Source of the DNA: Rhodocyclaceae bacterium
GTDB taxonomy: Bacteria > Pseudomonadota > Gammaproteobacteria > Burkholderiales > Rhodocyclaceae
Length of the DNA: 44,579 nucleotides
Assembly: GCA_004379165.1 (NCBI GenBank)
Contig: NKXK01000016.1
Span: 1-44,579, forward strand
Direction: 5' to 3'
Made by a program: the position numbers and the translations under genes. Shown in pieces: positions 1 to 6,931 of this stretch. The notes beneath the pieces were generated by a model. That model made no database searches. It was given only the letters and a program-made list of their open reading frames with translations, and was not told the origin of the DNA. Every line of letters starts with the position of its first letter. Positions within the stretch are counted from its first letter, which is position 1.

Positions 1-147
1 GGCCGAGGTGTCCATCGGCTCGCAGTTTATGCTCCACGCTTCCTTCCCACACTCAGTCGCCCTTATGCAGTTGCGCTTCACTTCGTTCGCTGTGATCAAC
101 TTACGGCGGGACTTGCACCCGCAGGAGTGCGCCCATGCTGGGCGCAC
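1..147 (-). mobile_element. Group IIC intron, 5' part (domain I), runs off the left edge
   Basis: Read on the minus strand from position 147, the sequence starts GTGCGCCCAGCATGGGCGCA and soon has GGGTGCAAGTCCC. These are the 5' splice-site start and the domain I stem typical of bacterial group II introns. The start closely resembles group IIC introns such as the Oceanobacillus iheyensis one, as I remember that sequence. The element begins 9 nt after the stem of the prpE terminator, and insertion behind Rho-independent terminators is the known habit of group IIC introns. The reverse transcriptase/maturase gene and the 3' end would lie beyond position 1. The short reading frames here are not coding. 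Being a multi-copy element, it probably caused the contig break. Confidence 0.85.
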
Positions 148-151
148 AATG

Positions 152-179
152 AAAAACCGCCGGCGCAAGGGCCGGCGGT
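152..179 (-). terminator. Rho-independent terminator of prpE
   Basis: Positions 156-164 (ACCGCCGGC) and 171-179 (GCCGGCGGT) form a perfect 9-bp stem with a 6-nt loop. On the minus strand the stem is followed by TTTTTC. It starts 25 bp after the prpE stop codon, and the group IIC intron begins just beyond the T tract. Confidence 0.9.
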
Positions 180-203
180 CTGGGCACTACGAACCGAAAC
201 GAA

Positions 204-2099
204 TCAACCGCCAGCCAGCAGGCGCTTGATGTTCTCGATAGTCGACGGATCGTCTAGCGTGGTCAGATCGCCCGGATCGCGACCTTCTGCGAGTGCCTGC
301 AAGGAACGGCGCAGCATCTTGCCGGAACGTGTTTTCGGCAGACCGACCACAAAATGCACGTGCTTGGGACGTGCGATCGCGCCCAGAATCCCGTCAACAG
401 TCTTCTTGACCTCGGCTTCGAGGGCGGCACACAGCTCCGGCGTCGCGATTTTGGCTGCATCCTTGACCACCGCGAAAGCCATCGGCTCCTGACCCTTGAG
501 CTTGTCCTCGACGCCGACGACGGCCACTTCAGCGACCGCAGGGTGCGCCTGGATCGCTTCCTCGATTTCGCGGGTACCCAGACGGTGACCGGCGACGTTG
601 ATGACGTCGTCGGTACGGCCGAGGATAGTGTAGTAGCCCTCTTCGTCCTTGATCGCCCAATCGTATGAGGAGTAAACCAGCGGCTCCTTGAACAGGCTGA
701 AGTAGGTCGAGACGAAGCGCTCGTCCTGGCCCCAAACGGTGGACAAGCAACCCGGCGGCAGCGGCGGGATCACGGCGGCAATACCCTTCTCGTTGGGACC
801 ACAGATCGATCCATCTTCACGGAAGATCTGCAGGTTGTAGCCGTAAACCGGGAAGGACGGCGAACCGAACTTGATCGGGGTCTTTTCGACGCCGTGCAGC
901 GCAGCCAGCATCGGCCAACCGGTTTCGGTCTGCCAGTAGTTGTCGATGACCGGCTTCTGCAGCTCGTTCTGGAACCACTCGTGGGTCGGTTGGTCGAGCG
1001 GCTCGCCAGCCATGAAGATGTGCTTCAGTGAAGACAGGTCGTACTTGTGCATGTACGCCGGGTCCTGCTTCTTCAGCACGCGGGCGGCAGTCGGCGCCGA
1101 GAACATGACGTTGACCTTGTACTTCTCGACGATCTGCCACCAAATACCCGGATCCGGGCGCAGCGGCGTGCCTTCGTACATGATCGTGGCCATGCCGGCG
1201 ATCAGCGGGCCGTAGATGATGTAGGAGTGACCGACGACCCAGCCGATATCGGAGGTGGAGAAGTAGGTTTCGCCGGCATCACCACAGTAGATGTGCTTCA
1301 TCGACGAGGCCAGCGCCACGGCGTAGCCGCCCGTGTCGCGCTGCACGCCCTTCGGCTTGCCGGTAGTGCCGGAGGTGTAGAGGATGTAAGACGGCTCGGA
1401 GGATTCCAGCCATTCACACTCGACCTTGGCATCCATCTTCTGGGCGCGCAGAGTGGCGTAATCGACATCGCGGCCAGCAACCTTGTTGAATTCCTTGTCC
1501 AGACCACGATCGACCATCAGGACCTTGGCCGGCTTGTGTTCAGCGATCTCGATCGCTTCGTCGAGCAGGTGCTTGTACGGCACTGCCTTGCCACCGCGCA
1601 TGCCGGCGTCGGAAGAAACGATCAGCGCCGGCTTGGCATCGTCGATACGTGTCGCCAGCGAACCCGAAGCGAAACCGCCGAACACCACCGAGTGGATGGC
1701 GCCGATACGGGTTGCAGCAAAGATCGCGAAGGCTGCCTGGGCGATCATCGGCATGTAAATCAGGACGCGGTCGCCCTTCTTGACGCCGAGGCTCTTGTAG
1801 ATTGCAGCCATGCGCTCTACTTCAGCCTGTAACTCGGCAAAGCTGTAGATGACCTCTTCATTGGTCTCGGTCGAGATGTAGATCAGCGCACGGTCGTTCG
1901 GGCGCTTGGCCGCGTGACGATCGATTGCGTTGTAGCAGAGGTTGGTCTTGCCACCGACGAACCACTTCACGAAGGGCGGCTTGGAATAGTCGCAAACCTG
2001 CGTGAACGGCTCCTTCCAGTCGATGAGCTGGGCCTGTTCAGTCCAGAACTCGTTCGGCTTTTCGATGGAATACTGGTGAAACTCCTTGTATGTCGCCAT
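204..2099 (-). CDS. prpE: Propionate--CoA ligase (propionyl-CoA synthetase)
   Basis: 631-residue acyl-adenylate-forming enzyme that activates propionate to propionyl-CoA with ATP and CoA in the cytoplasm. The AMP-binding P-loop reads YTSGTTGKPKGVQRDTGGYA, and the acyl-pocket region reads YWQTETGWPM. Both favour PrpE over acetyl-CoA synthetase, which I expect to read YWQTETGG here. The C-terminal TRSGKMLRR carries the catalytic lysine that family members acetylate for control, followed by EGRDPGDLTTLDDP, also PrpE-like. Start chosen at MATYKEFHQY, with GAGGGAG 5-9 nt upstream; the frame stays open 25 codons further up without a good ribosome site. It is the last gene of a minus-strand group behind acuI and a regulator gene, ahead of a strong terminator. 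The acuI neighbour suggests a C3 acid route (acrylate or 3-hydroxypropionate to propionyl-CoA). Confidence 0.92.
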   Translation of the reverse strand: MATYKEFHQYSIEKPNEFWTEQAQLIDWKEPFTQVCDYSKPPFVKWFVGGKTNLCYNAIDRHAAKRPNDRALIYISTETNEEVIYSFAELQAEVERMAAIYKSLGVKKGDRVLIYMPMIAQAAFAIFAATRIGAIHSVVFGGFASGSLATRIDDAKPALIVSSDAGMRGGKAVPYKHLLDEAIEIAEHKPAKVLMVDRGLDKEFNKVAGRDVDYATLRAQKMDAKVECEWLESSEPSYILYTSGTTGKPKGVQRDTGGYAVALASSMKHIYCGDAGETYFSTSDIGWVVGHSYIIYGPLIAGMATIMYEGTPLRPDPGIWWQIVEKYKVNVMFSAPTAARVLKKQDPAYMHKYDLSSLKHIFMAGEPLDQPTHEWFQNELQKPVIDNYWQTETGWPMLAALHGVEKTPIKFGSPSFPVYGYNLQIFREDGSICGPNEKGIAAVIPPLPPGCLSTVWGQDERFVSTYFSLFKEPLVYSSYDWAIKDEEGYYTILGRTDDVINVAGHRLGTREIEEAIQAHPAVAEVAVVGVEDKLKGQEPMAFAVVKDAAKIATPELCAALEAEVKKTVDGILGAIARPKHVHFVVGLPKTRSGKMLRRSLQALAEGRDPGDLTTLDDPSTIENIKRLLAGG

Positions 2100-2154
2100 A
2101 AAGCTCCCTCTAGTAAGGTTTTCCTGCACAACACAAAATACGAACGGATTAATT

Positions 2155-3264
2155 TTATTGAGCGTTCCGTTCATTCAAACGGCGTTCGATCTCTGCCACG
2201 GGCAGAGCCAAACCCAATTCCTGATTCATCAATTGCAGCAAAGGCAAAACCTGACGCCCGAGGACCGGCAAATGCGGCACGACGGGCGCCGCACGGCCGG
2301 CTGCCAGCAGCTCCAGGGCATGGTGAAGCGAAATCGGCCGCGTGGCGGGCGTAATGCCACCGCTTTCTGTTCGGTTGCCCCCCTGTTGCATCGCGACCTG
2401 CATCCGTTGCCCGGCCAGATCCAGGAATGCTGACGCCGATGAGACCGGATCGGTAGGCACGCTGGCGATGCCAATACTGACTGTGACCGATACTGTCTGC
2501 CCCTGCACCGTCAGCCTCGCCACCTCGACCGCCTCTCGCACCCGCTCGGCAAACGTGGCGCAAAACGCCAGTGCCGTGCCCGGTGAAATCACCGCGAACT
2601 GCCCCGGTCCGAAATGACCCAGATTATCTTCCTGCCGCATCTTGCCAGCCAGCATGCGGGCAAAACGGTAACTGACATCTTCGGCCACCTTATTGCCCAA
2701 GCGGGCCGCCAGCGCCGGATAGCCATCAAACCCCAGGACCATCACGCTGACATCGCTCGCTTGCCGACTGGCATGCGCCAGACCCTTTGCCGCCTGCAAC
2801 TCCAGGTACTTCCGCGTAAACAGGCCGCTCTCCGGATCATGCACCATCCGCTCACGGCCGGCATCTAGGTTCTCCTTGGCATCGGCCAGGGCAAACAGAT
2901 TGTCGAGACGGGTCAGGATCTCGGCGCTGCCAGCGCCCTTGGTCACGAAATCGGAGACCCCCAGATGACGCGCCTTGTCACGATCCTCCTCTGACTCCTC
3001 GCCGGAGACGAGGATAAAGGGCATCTGCTGCAAACGTCGCAACTTTGAACTGCGCACCCGCTCAAGCAGTTCGTAGCCGTTCAGCTTGGGCATCTGCAGA
3101 TCGGAAATCACTGCCTTGATCGTTGGATCCAGCACCAACGATTGCCATGCCTCTTCACCATCCCCCTCTTCGCGGACTTCGTAGTGCCCTTTGAGATGGT
3201 GAATTAGGGACACCCTGACTACCCGCGAGTCATCGACAATCAGGATGCGGGGCAATTCGGCCAA
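2155..3264 (-). CDS. Response regulator with degenerate GGDEF domain
   Basis: About 369 residues. The N-terminal receiver domain shows the acidic pair in ILIVDDSR, the phospho-acceptor Asp in VISDLQMPKLNGYE (about residue 55) and the conserved Lys in VTKGAG. A GGDEF-like domain follows (FTRKYLELQ... to VSIGIASVP), but the active-site loop reads GPGQF instead of GG(D/E)EF. Diguanylate cyclase activity is therefore unlikely; it may bind c-di-GMP or GTP or only transmit a signal. I chose the TTG start at 3264 because GGAGG sits 5 nt upstream and it follows the acuI stop directly. A longer TTG start at 3327 would overlap acuI by 62 nt and lacks a ribosome site. Co-directional with acuI and prpE, so probably co-transcribed; the partner kinase is not in the window. 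Confidence 0.8.
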   Translation of the reverse strand: MAELPRILIVDDSRVVRVSLIHHLKGHYEVREEGDGEEAWQSLVLDPTIKAVISDLQMPKLNGYELLERVRSSKLRRLQQMPFILVSGEESEEDRDKARHLGVSDFVTKGAGSAEILTRLDNLFALADAKENLDAGRERMVHDPESGLFTRKYLELQAAKGLAHASRQASDVSVMVLGFDGYPALAARLGNKVAEDVSYRFARMLAGKMRQEDNLGHFGPGQFAVISPGTALAFCATFAERVREAVEVARLTVQGQTVSVTVSIGIASVPTDPVSSASAFLDLAGQRMQVAMQQGGNRTESGGITPATRPISLHHALELLAAGRAAPVVPHLPVLGRQVLPLLQLMNQELGLALPVAEIERRLNERNAQ

Positions 3265-3265
3265 G

Positions 3266-4261
3266 TCAGCCTCCGGCCAGTTCGACGACAACCCGGCCCT
3301 TGGCCTTGCCGGCAATGTACTCGTCAAAAATCGCCGGCAGTTGCTCGAAACTGATCTTGCGCGACATCGACGCCAGATGCGGCGGCCGCAGATCGCTGGC
3401 CAGACGCTGCCAGACGCCGCTGCGGTAGGGGTCGCGAATGTAGCCGGAGTCGATCCCGAGCAGGGAGACCCCGCGCAGAATAAATGGCATCACCGTGGTG
3501 TTCAGCGTATGGCTGGCAGCCAGACCGATACTGGCAATCGTGCCACCCTGCTGCATCGTACTGGCTATCCAGGCCAGCACGTCCCCGCCCAGATTATCGA
3601 CCGCCCCCGCCCAGCGGGCCTTGTCCAGCGGACGAATCTTCGCCATGTCGAGGTTCTGGCGCAGCATCACTTCCGCTGCCCCTAGTCCCTTCAGATAATC
3701 GATTTCGCTCTCCTTGCCGGTCAGCGCCACGACGTGATACCCACAGCGGGCCAACATGTCGAGCGCCAGACTGCCAACGCCCCCGGTGGCGCCTGTGACG
3801 ATCACCGGCCCCTTTTTCGGCGTCAGGCCGTTTTCTTCCATCCTGACCACGCCGAGGGCCGCAGTGAAGCCTGCCGTTCCCAAGGCCATCGCCTCGTATA
3901 AACTCAAGCCGGCCGGGAGTGGCACCACCCAATCGCCGGGCACGCGTGCCATTTCAGCATAGCCGCCGTGGTGGGCGACACCAATGTCAAAACTGGTCGC
4001 GATCACCTGATCGCCGGACTTGAAGCGCGGGTCAGCACTATCGGTTACAACACCACAGAGATCGATACCGCCGACGCAAGGAAAACGGCGAATGATCTTG
4101 CCGGCGCCGGTCGCGGCCAGTGCATCCTTGTAATTGACACTCGAATAGGCCACCCGGATGGTGACAGTGCCCTGATCGAGTTGGCTTTCGTCCATCTCGA
4201 CAAAGCGATGCCCCACCTTGCCATCACGGTCTTCAATCAATAACGCCTTAAAGGAATTCAT
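3266..4261 (-). CDS. acuI: Acrylyl-CoA reductase (NADPH), YhdH/AcuI family
   Basis: 331-residue zinc-independent medium-chain dehydrogenase/reductase. The Rossmann motif VTGATGGVGSLALDMLAR lies near residue 150, and the N-terminal SSVNYKDALAATGAGKI and the C-terminal GKAKGRVVVEL are YhdH/AcuI hallmarks. The family reduces acryloyl-CoA to propionyl-CoA with NADPH and detoxifies acryloyl-CoA in 3-hydroxypropionate, DMSP and acrylate metabolism. Start at MNSFKALLIED, with AAGGAGAG upstream; an in-frame ATG 12 codons earlier lies inside the promoter palindrome. First gene of the acuI-regulator-prpE group. The specific substrate is inferred from the family and from the prpE neighbour; a general quinone reductase role is the alternative. 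Confidence 0.82.
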   Translation of the reverse strand: MNSFKALLIEDRDGKVGHRFVEMDESQLDQGTVTIRVAYSSVNYKDALAATGAGKIIRRFPCVGGIDLCGVVTDSADPRFKSGDQVIATSFDIGVAHHGGYAEMARVPGDWVVPLPAGLSLYEAMALGTAGFTAALGVVRMEENGLTPKKGPVIVTGATGGVGSLALDMLARCGYHVVALTGKESEIDYLKGLGAAEVMLRQNLDMAKIRPLDKARWAGAVDNLGGDVLAWIASTMQQGGTIASIGLAASHTLNTTVMPFILRGVSLLGIDSGYIRDPYRSGVWQRLASDLRPPHLASMSRKISFEQLPAIFDEYIAGKAKGRVVVELAGG

Positions 4262-4292
4262 GCTGCCGTCTCTCCTTGGAACAGAAATTGTA

Positions 4293-4313
4293 TTCATAAT
4301 TACGGATTATGAA
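4293..4313. promoter_or_regulatory. 21-bp perfect palindrome, candidate operator of acuI
   Basis: TTCATAAT (4293-4300) and ATTATGAA (4306-4313) are perfect 8-bp arms around TACGG. The site is 31 bp upstream of the acuI start and 68 bp upstream of the divergent NlpC/P60 gene. Its size and symmetry fit a dimeric TetR- or MarR-type repressor; the regulator is not in the window. Confidence 0.6.
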
Positions 4314-4381
4314 CATAGTTGTACTTTGTGAATCTTTCAGCGCCTTTACAGGCCAGGAGAATTCACTTACAGTTCGAAGTT

Positions 4382-4888
4382 ATGCGTAAAGTAATGACTT
4401 CCCTGCTCCTCGCCGTCGCCGTATTTACCGGCAACATCAGCGCGAGTACCGCCGCCGAACAGGGCCGCAAGCAGGAAGAGCCATCCTTCCTTGAACGTTA
4501 CACCAACGTCGCGCAGGATGTCATCCTGCAAGGCCTCAAGTTTGTCGGCGTCCGTTACCGCTGGGGCGGCAACACCGAAGAGTCCGGCCTGGACTGTAGC
4601 GGCTTTGTCCGTCTGGTCTTCAAGGACACCCTTGGCACTTCCCTGCCCCGCACCGCTCGCGAGATGAGCGAAGTGGGCCAGCAGATCGACTTCAGCCAGC
4701 TGAAGCCGGGCGATCTCGTCTTCTTCAACACCATGCGGCGCGCTTTCTCGCACGTCGGCATTTATCTCGGCGATAACCACTTCCTGCATGCGCCACGTGC
4801 TGGCGCTGAAGTTCGTGTCGAAAACATGGAAAGCAATTATTGGTTGCAGCGCTACAACGGCGCCCGTCGGATTCTCGAAGGCAACTAA
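4382..4888 (+). CDS. Secreted NlpC/P60 (C40) peptidoglycan hydrolase
   Basis: 168 residues. A Sec signal peptide (MRKVMTSLLLAVAVFTGNIS, cleavage near ASTAA) is followed by one NlpC/P60 domain. The catalytic Cys is at about residue 72 in LDCSGFV, the His at about 124 in SHVGIYL, and the third polar residue at about 136 in HFLHAP. Family members cut D-Glu to diamino-acid links in cell-wall peptides, so this is probably a periplasmic endopeptidase similar to E. coli Spr/MepS. No lipobox Cys is evident, so it is likely soluble. The start is the ATG that opens the signal peptide; the frame extends 21 codons upstream without signal-like sequence. Monocistronic, with its own terminator 20 bp downstream. 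Confidence 0.88.
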   Translation: MRKVMTSLLLAVAVFTGNISASTAAEQGRKQEEPSFLERYTNVAQDVILQGLKFVGVRYRWGGNTEESGLDCSGFVRLVFKDTLGTSLPRTAREMSEVGQQIDFSQLKPGDLVFFNTMRRAFSHVGIYLGDNHFLHAPRAGAEVRVENMESNYWLQRYNGARRILEGN

Positions 4889-4906
4889 CAGATCCCATGA
4901 ATAGCG

Positions 4907-4934
4907 AAATACGGCCTGCGGGCCGTATTTTTTC
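4907..4934 (+). terminator. Rho-independent terminator of the NlpC/P60 gene
   Basis: AAATACGGCC (4907-4916) pairs with GGCCGTATTT (4921-4930) across a TGCG loop, and more T residues follow. The A-rich left arm means it could also work in the other direction. Confidence 0.85.
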
Positions 4935-4945
4935 GCCCACGATCA

Positions 4946-4987
4946 ATAACGTTTCTCATTTACACGAAAAAAAATTCTCGGTAAACT
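4946..4987 (+). promoter_or_regulatory. fbpA promoter with Fur-like box
   Basis: TTTACA (4959-4964), a 17-nt spacer and TAAACT (4982-4987) form a plausible sigma-70 promoter. ATAACGTTTCTCATT (4946-4960), read on the minus strand, matches 12 of 15 bases of the Fur core AATGATAATCATTAT and overlaps the -35. A second partial match, CATTCTCATG, lies around the expected start site (4992-5001). Iron repression by Fur is inferred from these sites and the ferric-iron gene downstream. Confidence 0.55.
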
Positions 4988-5022
4988 GGAACCATTCTCA
5001 TGTTCAATCCGGAGTTCAACAG

Positions 5023-6039
5023 ATGAAGTTCCTGCCCACCCTCATCGCTGCTGCCCTCGTCACCCTCACCCAGCCTGCCTCGGCAGAGGAAAAGGTGCTT
5101 AATCTTTATTCGGCCCGGCACTACCAAACTGATGAGGCCTTGTATGCCAACTTCACCCAACAGACCGGCATCAAGATCAACCGTATCGAGGGCAAGGAAG
5201 ACGAATTGCTGGAGCGGATCAAGAATGAGGGTGCCAACAGCCCGGCGGACGTTTTCCTGACCGTCGATGCCGCCCGACTGGCCAAGGCGCACGAACTGGG
5301 TCTGTTCGCACCGGTCACATCCAAGACGCTTGAATCGCGCATCCCGGCGCATCTGCGGACCGAAGACTGGTTCTCGTTCTCGACCCGGGCCCGGGTCATC
5401 GTTTACAACAAGGGCACAGTCAAGGCCGAGGATGTCCAGAGTTATCAGGATCTGGCGAACCCGAAACTGAAGGGCAAGCTCTGCTCGCGTTCCGGCGCCC
5501 ACCCCTACAACCTGTCGCTGATGGCCTCGATCATCGCCCATCAGGGAGAAGCCAAGGCTGAAGAACTCGCCCGTGGCATGGTCGCCAACTTCGCCCGCGC
5601 GCCCAAGGGTGGCGATACTGATCAGATCAAAGCGGTATCGGCCGGTGAGTGTGGCGTCGCCATTTCCAACACTTACTATGTTGCCCGCCTGATGCGCTCA
5701 AGCAAACCCGAAGATCGAAAGGTCATGGAAAAACTTGGTGTCGTCTGGCCGAACCAGAGCAGCACCGGTGCCCATATCAACGTTTCGGGTGGCGGCATGC
5801 TCAAAACGGCACCGAACAAGGACGCTGCGGTCAAGTTCCTTGAGTACCTGGCTTCCGATGCTGCCCAACGCCATTTCGCCGACGGTAACAACGAATGGCC
5901 AGCCGTTGAGAGCGTCAAGGTCGCGAATCCGGCGCTCGACAGCCTCGGCAAGTTCAAGGCGGACAAACTGCCAGTCAAGAATCTGGCGATGTATCAGGCA
6001 AAGGCCCAGATCATTTTTGATCGCGCCGGCTTCAAGTGA
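5023..6039 (+). CDS. fbpA: Fe(III) ABC transporter periplasmic binding protein
   Basis: 338 residues with a Sec signal peptide (MKFLPTLIAAALVTLTQPAS/AEE). The mature protein starts KVLNLYSARHYQTDEALYAN, the usual opening of FutA/FbpA-class ferric-binding proteins, and has ISNTYYVARL, whose adjacent tyrosines are the typical Fe(III) ligands. It captures ferric iron in the periplasm for the FbpB/FbpC channel. The start is the ATG after GGAG (5011-5014); the frame extends far upstream, but only this codon opens a signal peptide. fbpB and fbpC lie 0.9 kb away in different orientations, so this gene is a separate transcription unit with its own Fur-like site. Confidence 0.88.
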   Translation: MKFLPTLIAAALVTLTQPASAEEKVLNLYSARHYQTDEALYANFTQQTGIKINRIEGKEDELLERIKNEGANSPADVFLTVDAARLAKAHELGLFAPVTSKTLESRIPAHLRTEDWFSFSTRARVIVYNKGTVKAEDVQSYQDLANPKLKGKLCSRSGAHPYNLSLMASIIAHQGEAKAEELARGMVANFARAPKGGDTDQIKAVSAGECGVAISNTYYVARLMRSSKPEDRKVMEKLGVVWPNQSSTGAHINVSGGGMLKTAPNKDAAVKFLEYLASDAAQRHFADGNNEWPAVESVKVANPALDSLGKFKADKLPVKNLAMYQAKAQIIFDRAGFK

Positions 6040-6083
6040 ACCGGGGATTCGCCTAACTTTCCGGAATCGCAAAAGAAAGGAAA

Positions 6084-6925
6084 GTGTCACCCCCTGTAAC
6101 TCAAACCAGCGAATTGATGAATGCCGTCCGGGCCGGAAACCTGGACGGCGTTCTTTTGGCGATTGCCCCCGGGCGCCGATATCGAGGAGGCGGACATGCG
6201 TGGCTAGCGCGGCTTGCCGTTGCACACGGCCTGTTTTTCTGGCCCCTACGACATTGTTTTGGCGCTTCTTGAACACGGGGCTAACGTCAACGCCCCAACA
6301 GCCGAAGGCAATAGCGCCCCCTTACGTCTTGCGCGATAGGCCAAACACCGACACGTTGCCAGCCTGCTGCTTGAACGCGGCGCCGAATTGCCTTACGAGG
6401 AAGTACCGGCCCCCAAGCCACCGATTGAGCCGATGCCAACACCTTTAGCGGAGCTTACGGAAAAATCTGCCGAGGCACCCAACGTCATTGACGCCCCTCA
6501 GAAGACACTCCGCCCAGCGGAATCCCCGGAGGACTGCACCGTCAGCCGCGCCCGGAAAGCAACATCCTCAAATTCACCTCCTACGCTACTCCTTCGGCGT
6601 CTGACAAGGAGCCGGATAGTCCACCCCACGGCAACAGCATCGAATTTTCCCATTCGCCGTTCGGCCCACTATCCCGGCAAGCGGATGCAGCCAACTCTGC
6701 TGCTTCAAGCAATGCTCCCGAGCCAGCGTCGGCGATAACGTCCGCGACGACCACCATGGCTGATTTCAGCGAGCCGCCCCCGGCGCACGCCGCCTTGGAC
6801 GCATGTGATCCAGCGCACATTGAAGAAATCGAGATATCGACGCCTTACGGGGTCGATACCGACATCCTGGCTCGTGGGCTGTCACGACTTGCAACGGGCA
6901 TCGATAAACCACCCGGCAAGAAACC
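6084..6925 (+). pseudogene. Decayed ankyrin-repeat protein gene
   Basis: The start is GTG at 6084 after AAGGAAA, reading MSPPVTQTSELMNAVRAGNL. Near 6171 the frame slips, and the next frame continues GADIEEADMRG, stop (TAG 6205), RGLPLHTACFSG, DIVLALLEHGANVNAP, stop (TAG 6337), HVASLLLERGAELPY, which are clear ankyrin repeats. Around 6500-6545 it slips again into a third phase ending ...HIEEIEISTPYGVDTDILAR. This order and the C-terminal IEEI...GTDT/GVDT motif match the intact ankyrin gene at 24020-24511, so the two are paralogues. With two frameshifts and two stops it cannot make a full protein. It fills the 892-bp gap between fbpA and fbpB; the exact 3' end is uncertain. Confidence 0.8.
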
Positions 6926-6931
6926 CTCAGT

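Noticed and set aside
1..229. Short plus-strand frame at the left edge as a gene
   Set aside because: The region is structured group II intron RNA on the other strand plus a terminator; there is no ribosome site or recognisable protein.
6123..6156. GCCGTCC/GGACGGC stem followed by T-rich sequence, like a terminator of fbpA
   Set aside because: It lies within the ankyrin pseudogene's first repeat (NAVRAGNLDG), so the dyad is more simply explained by coding sequence; it could still act weakly.
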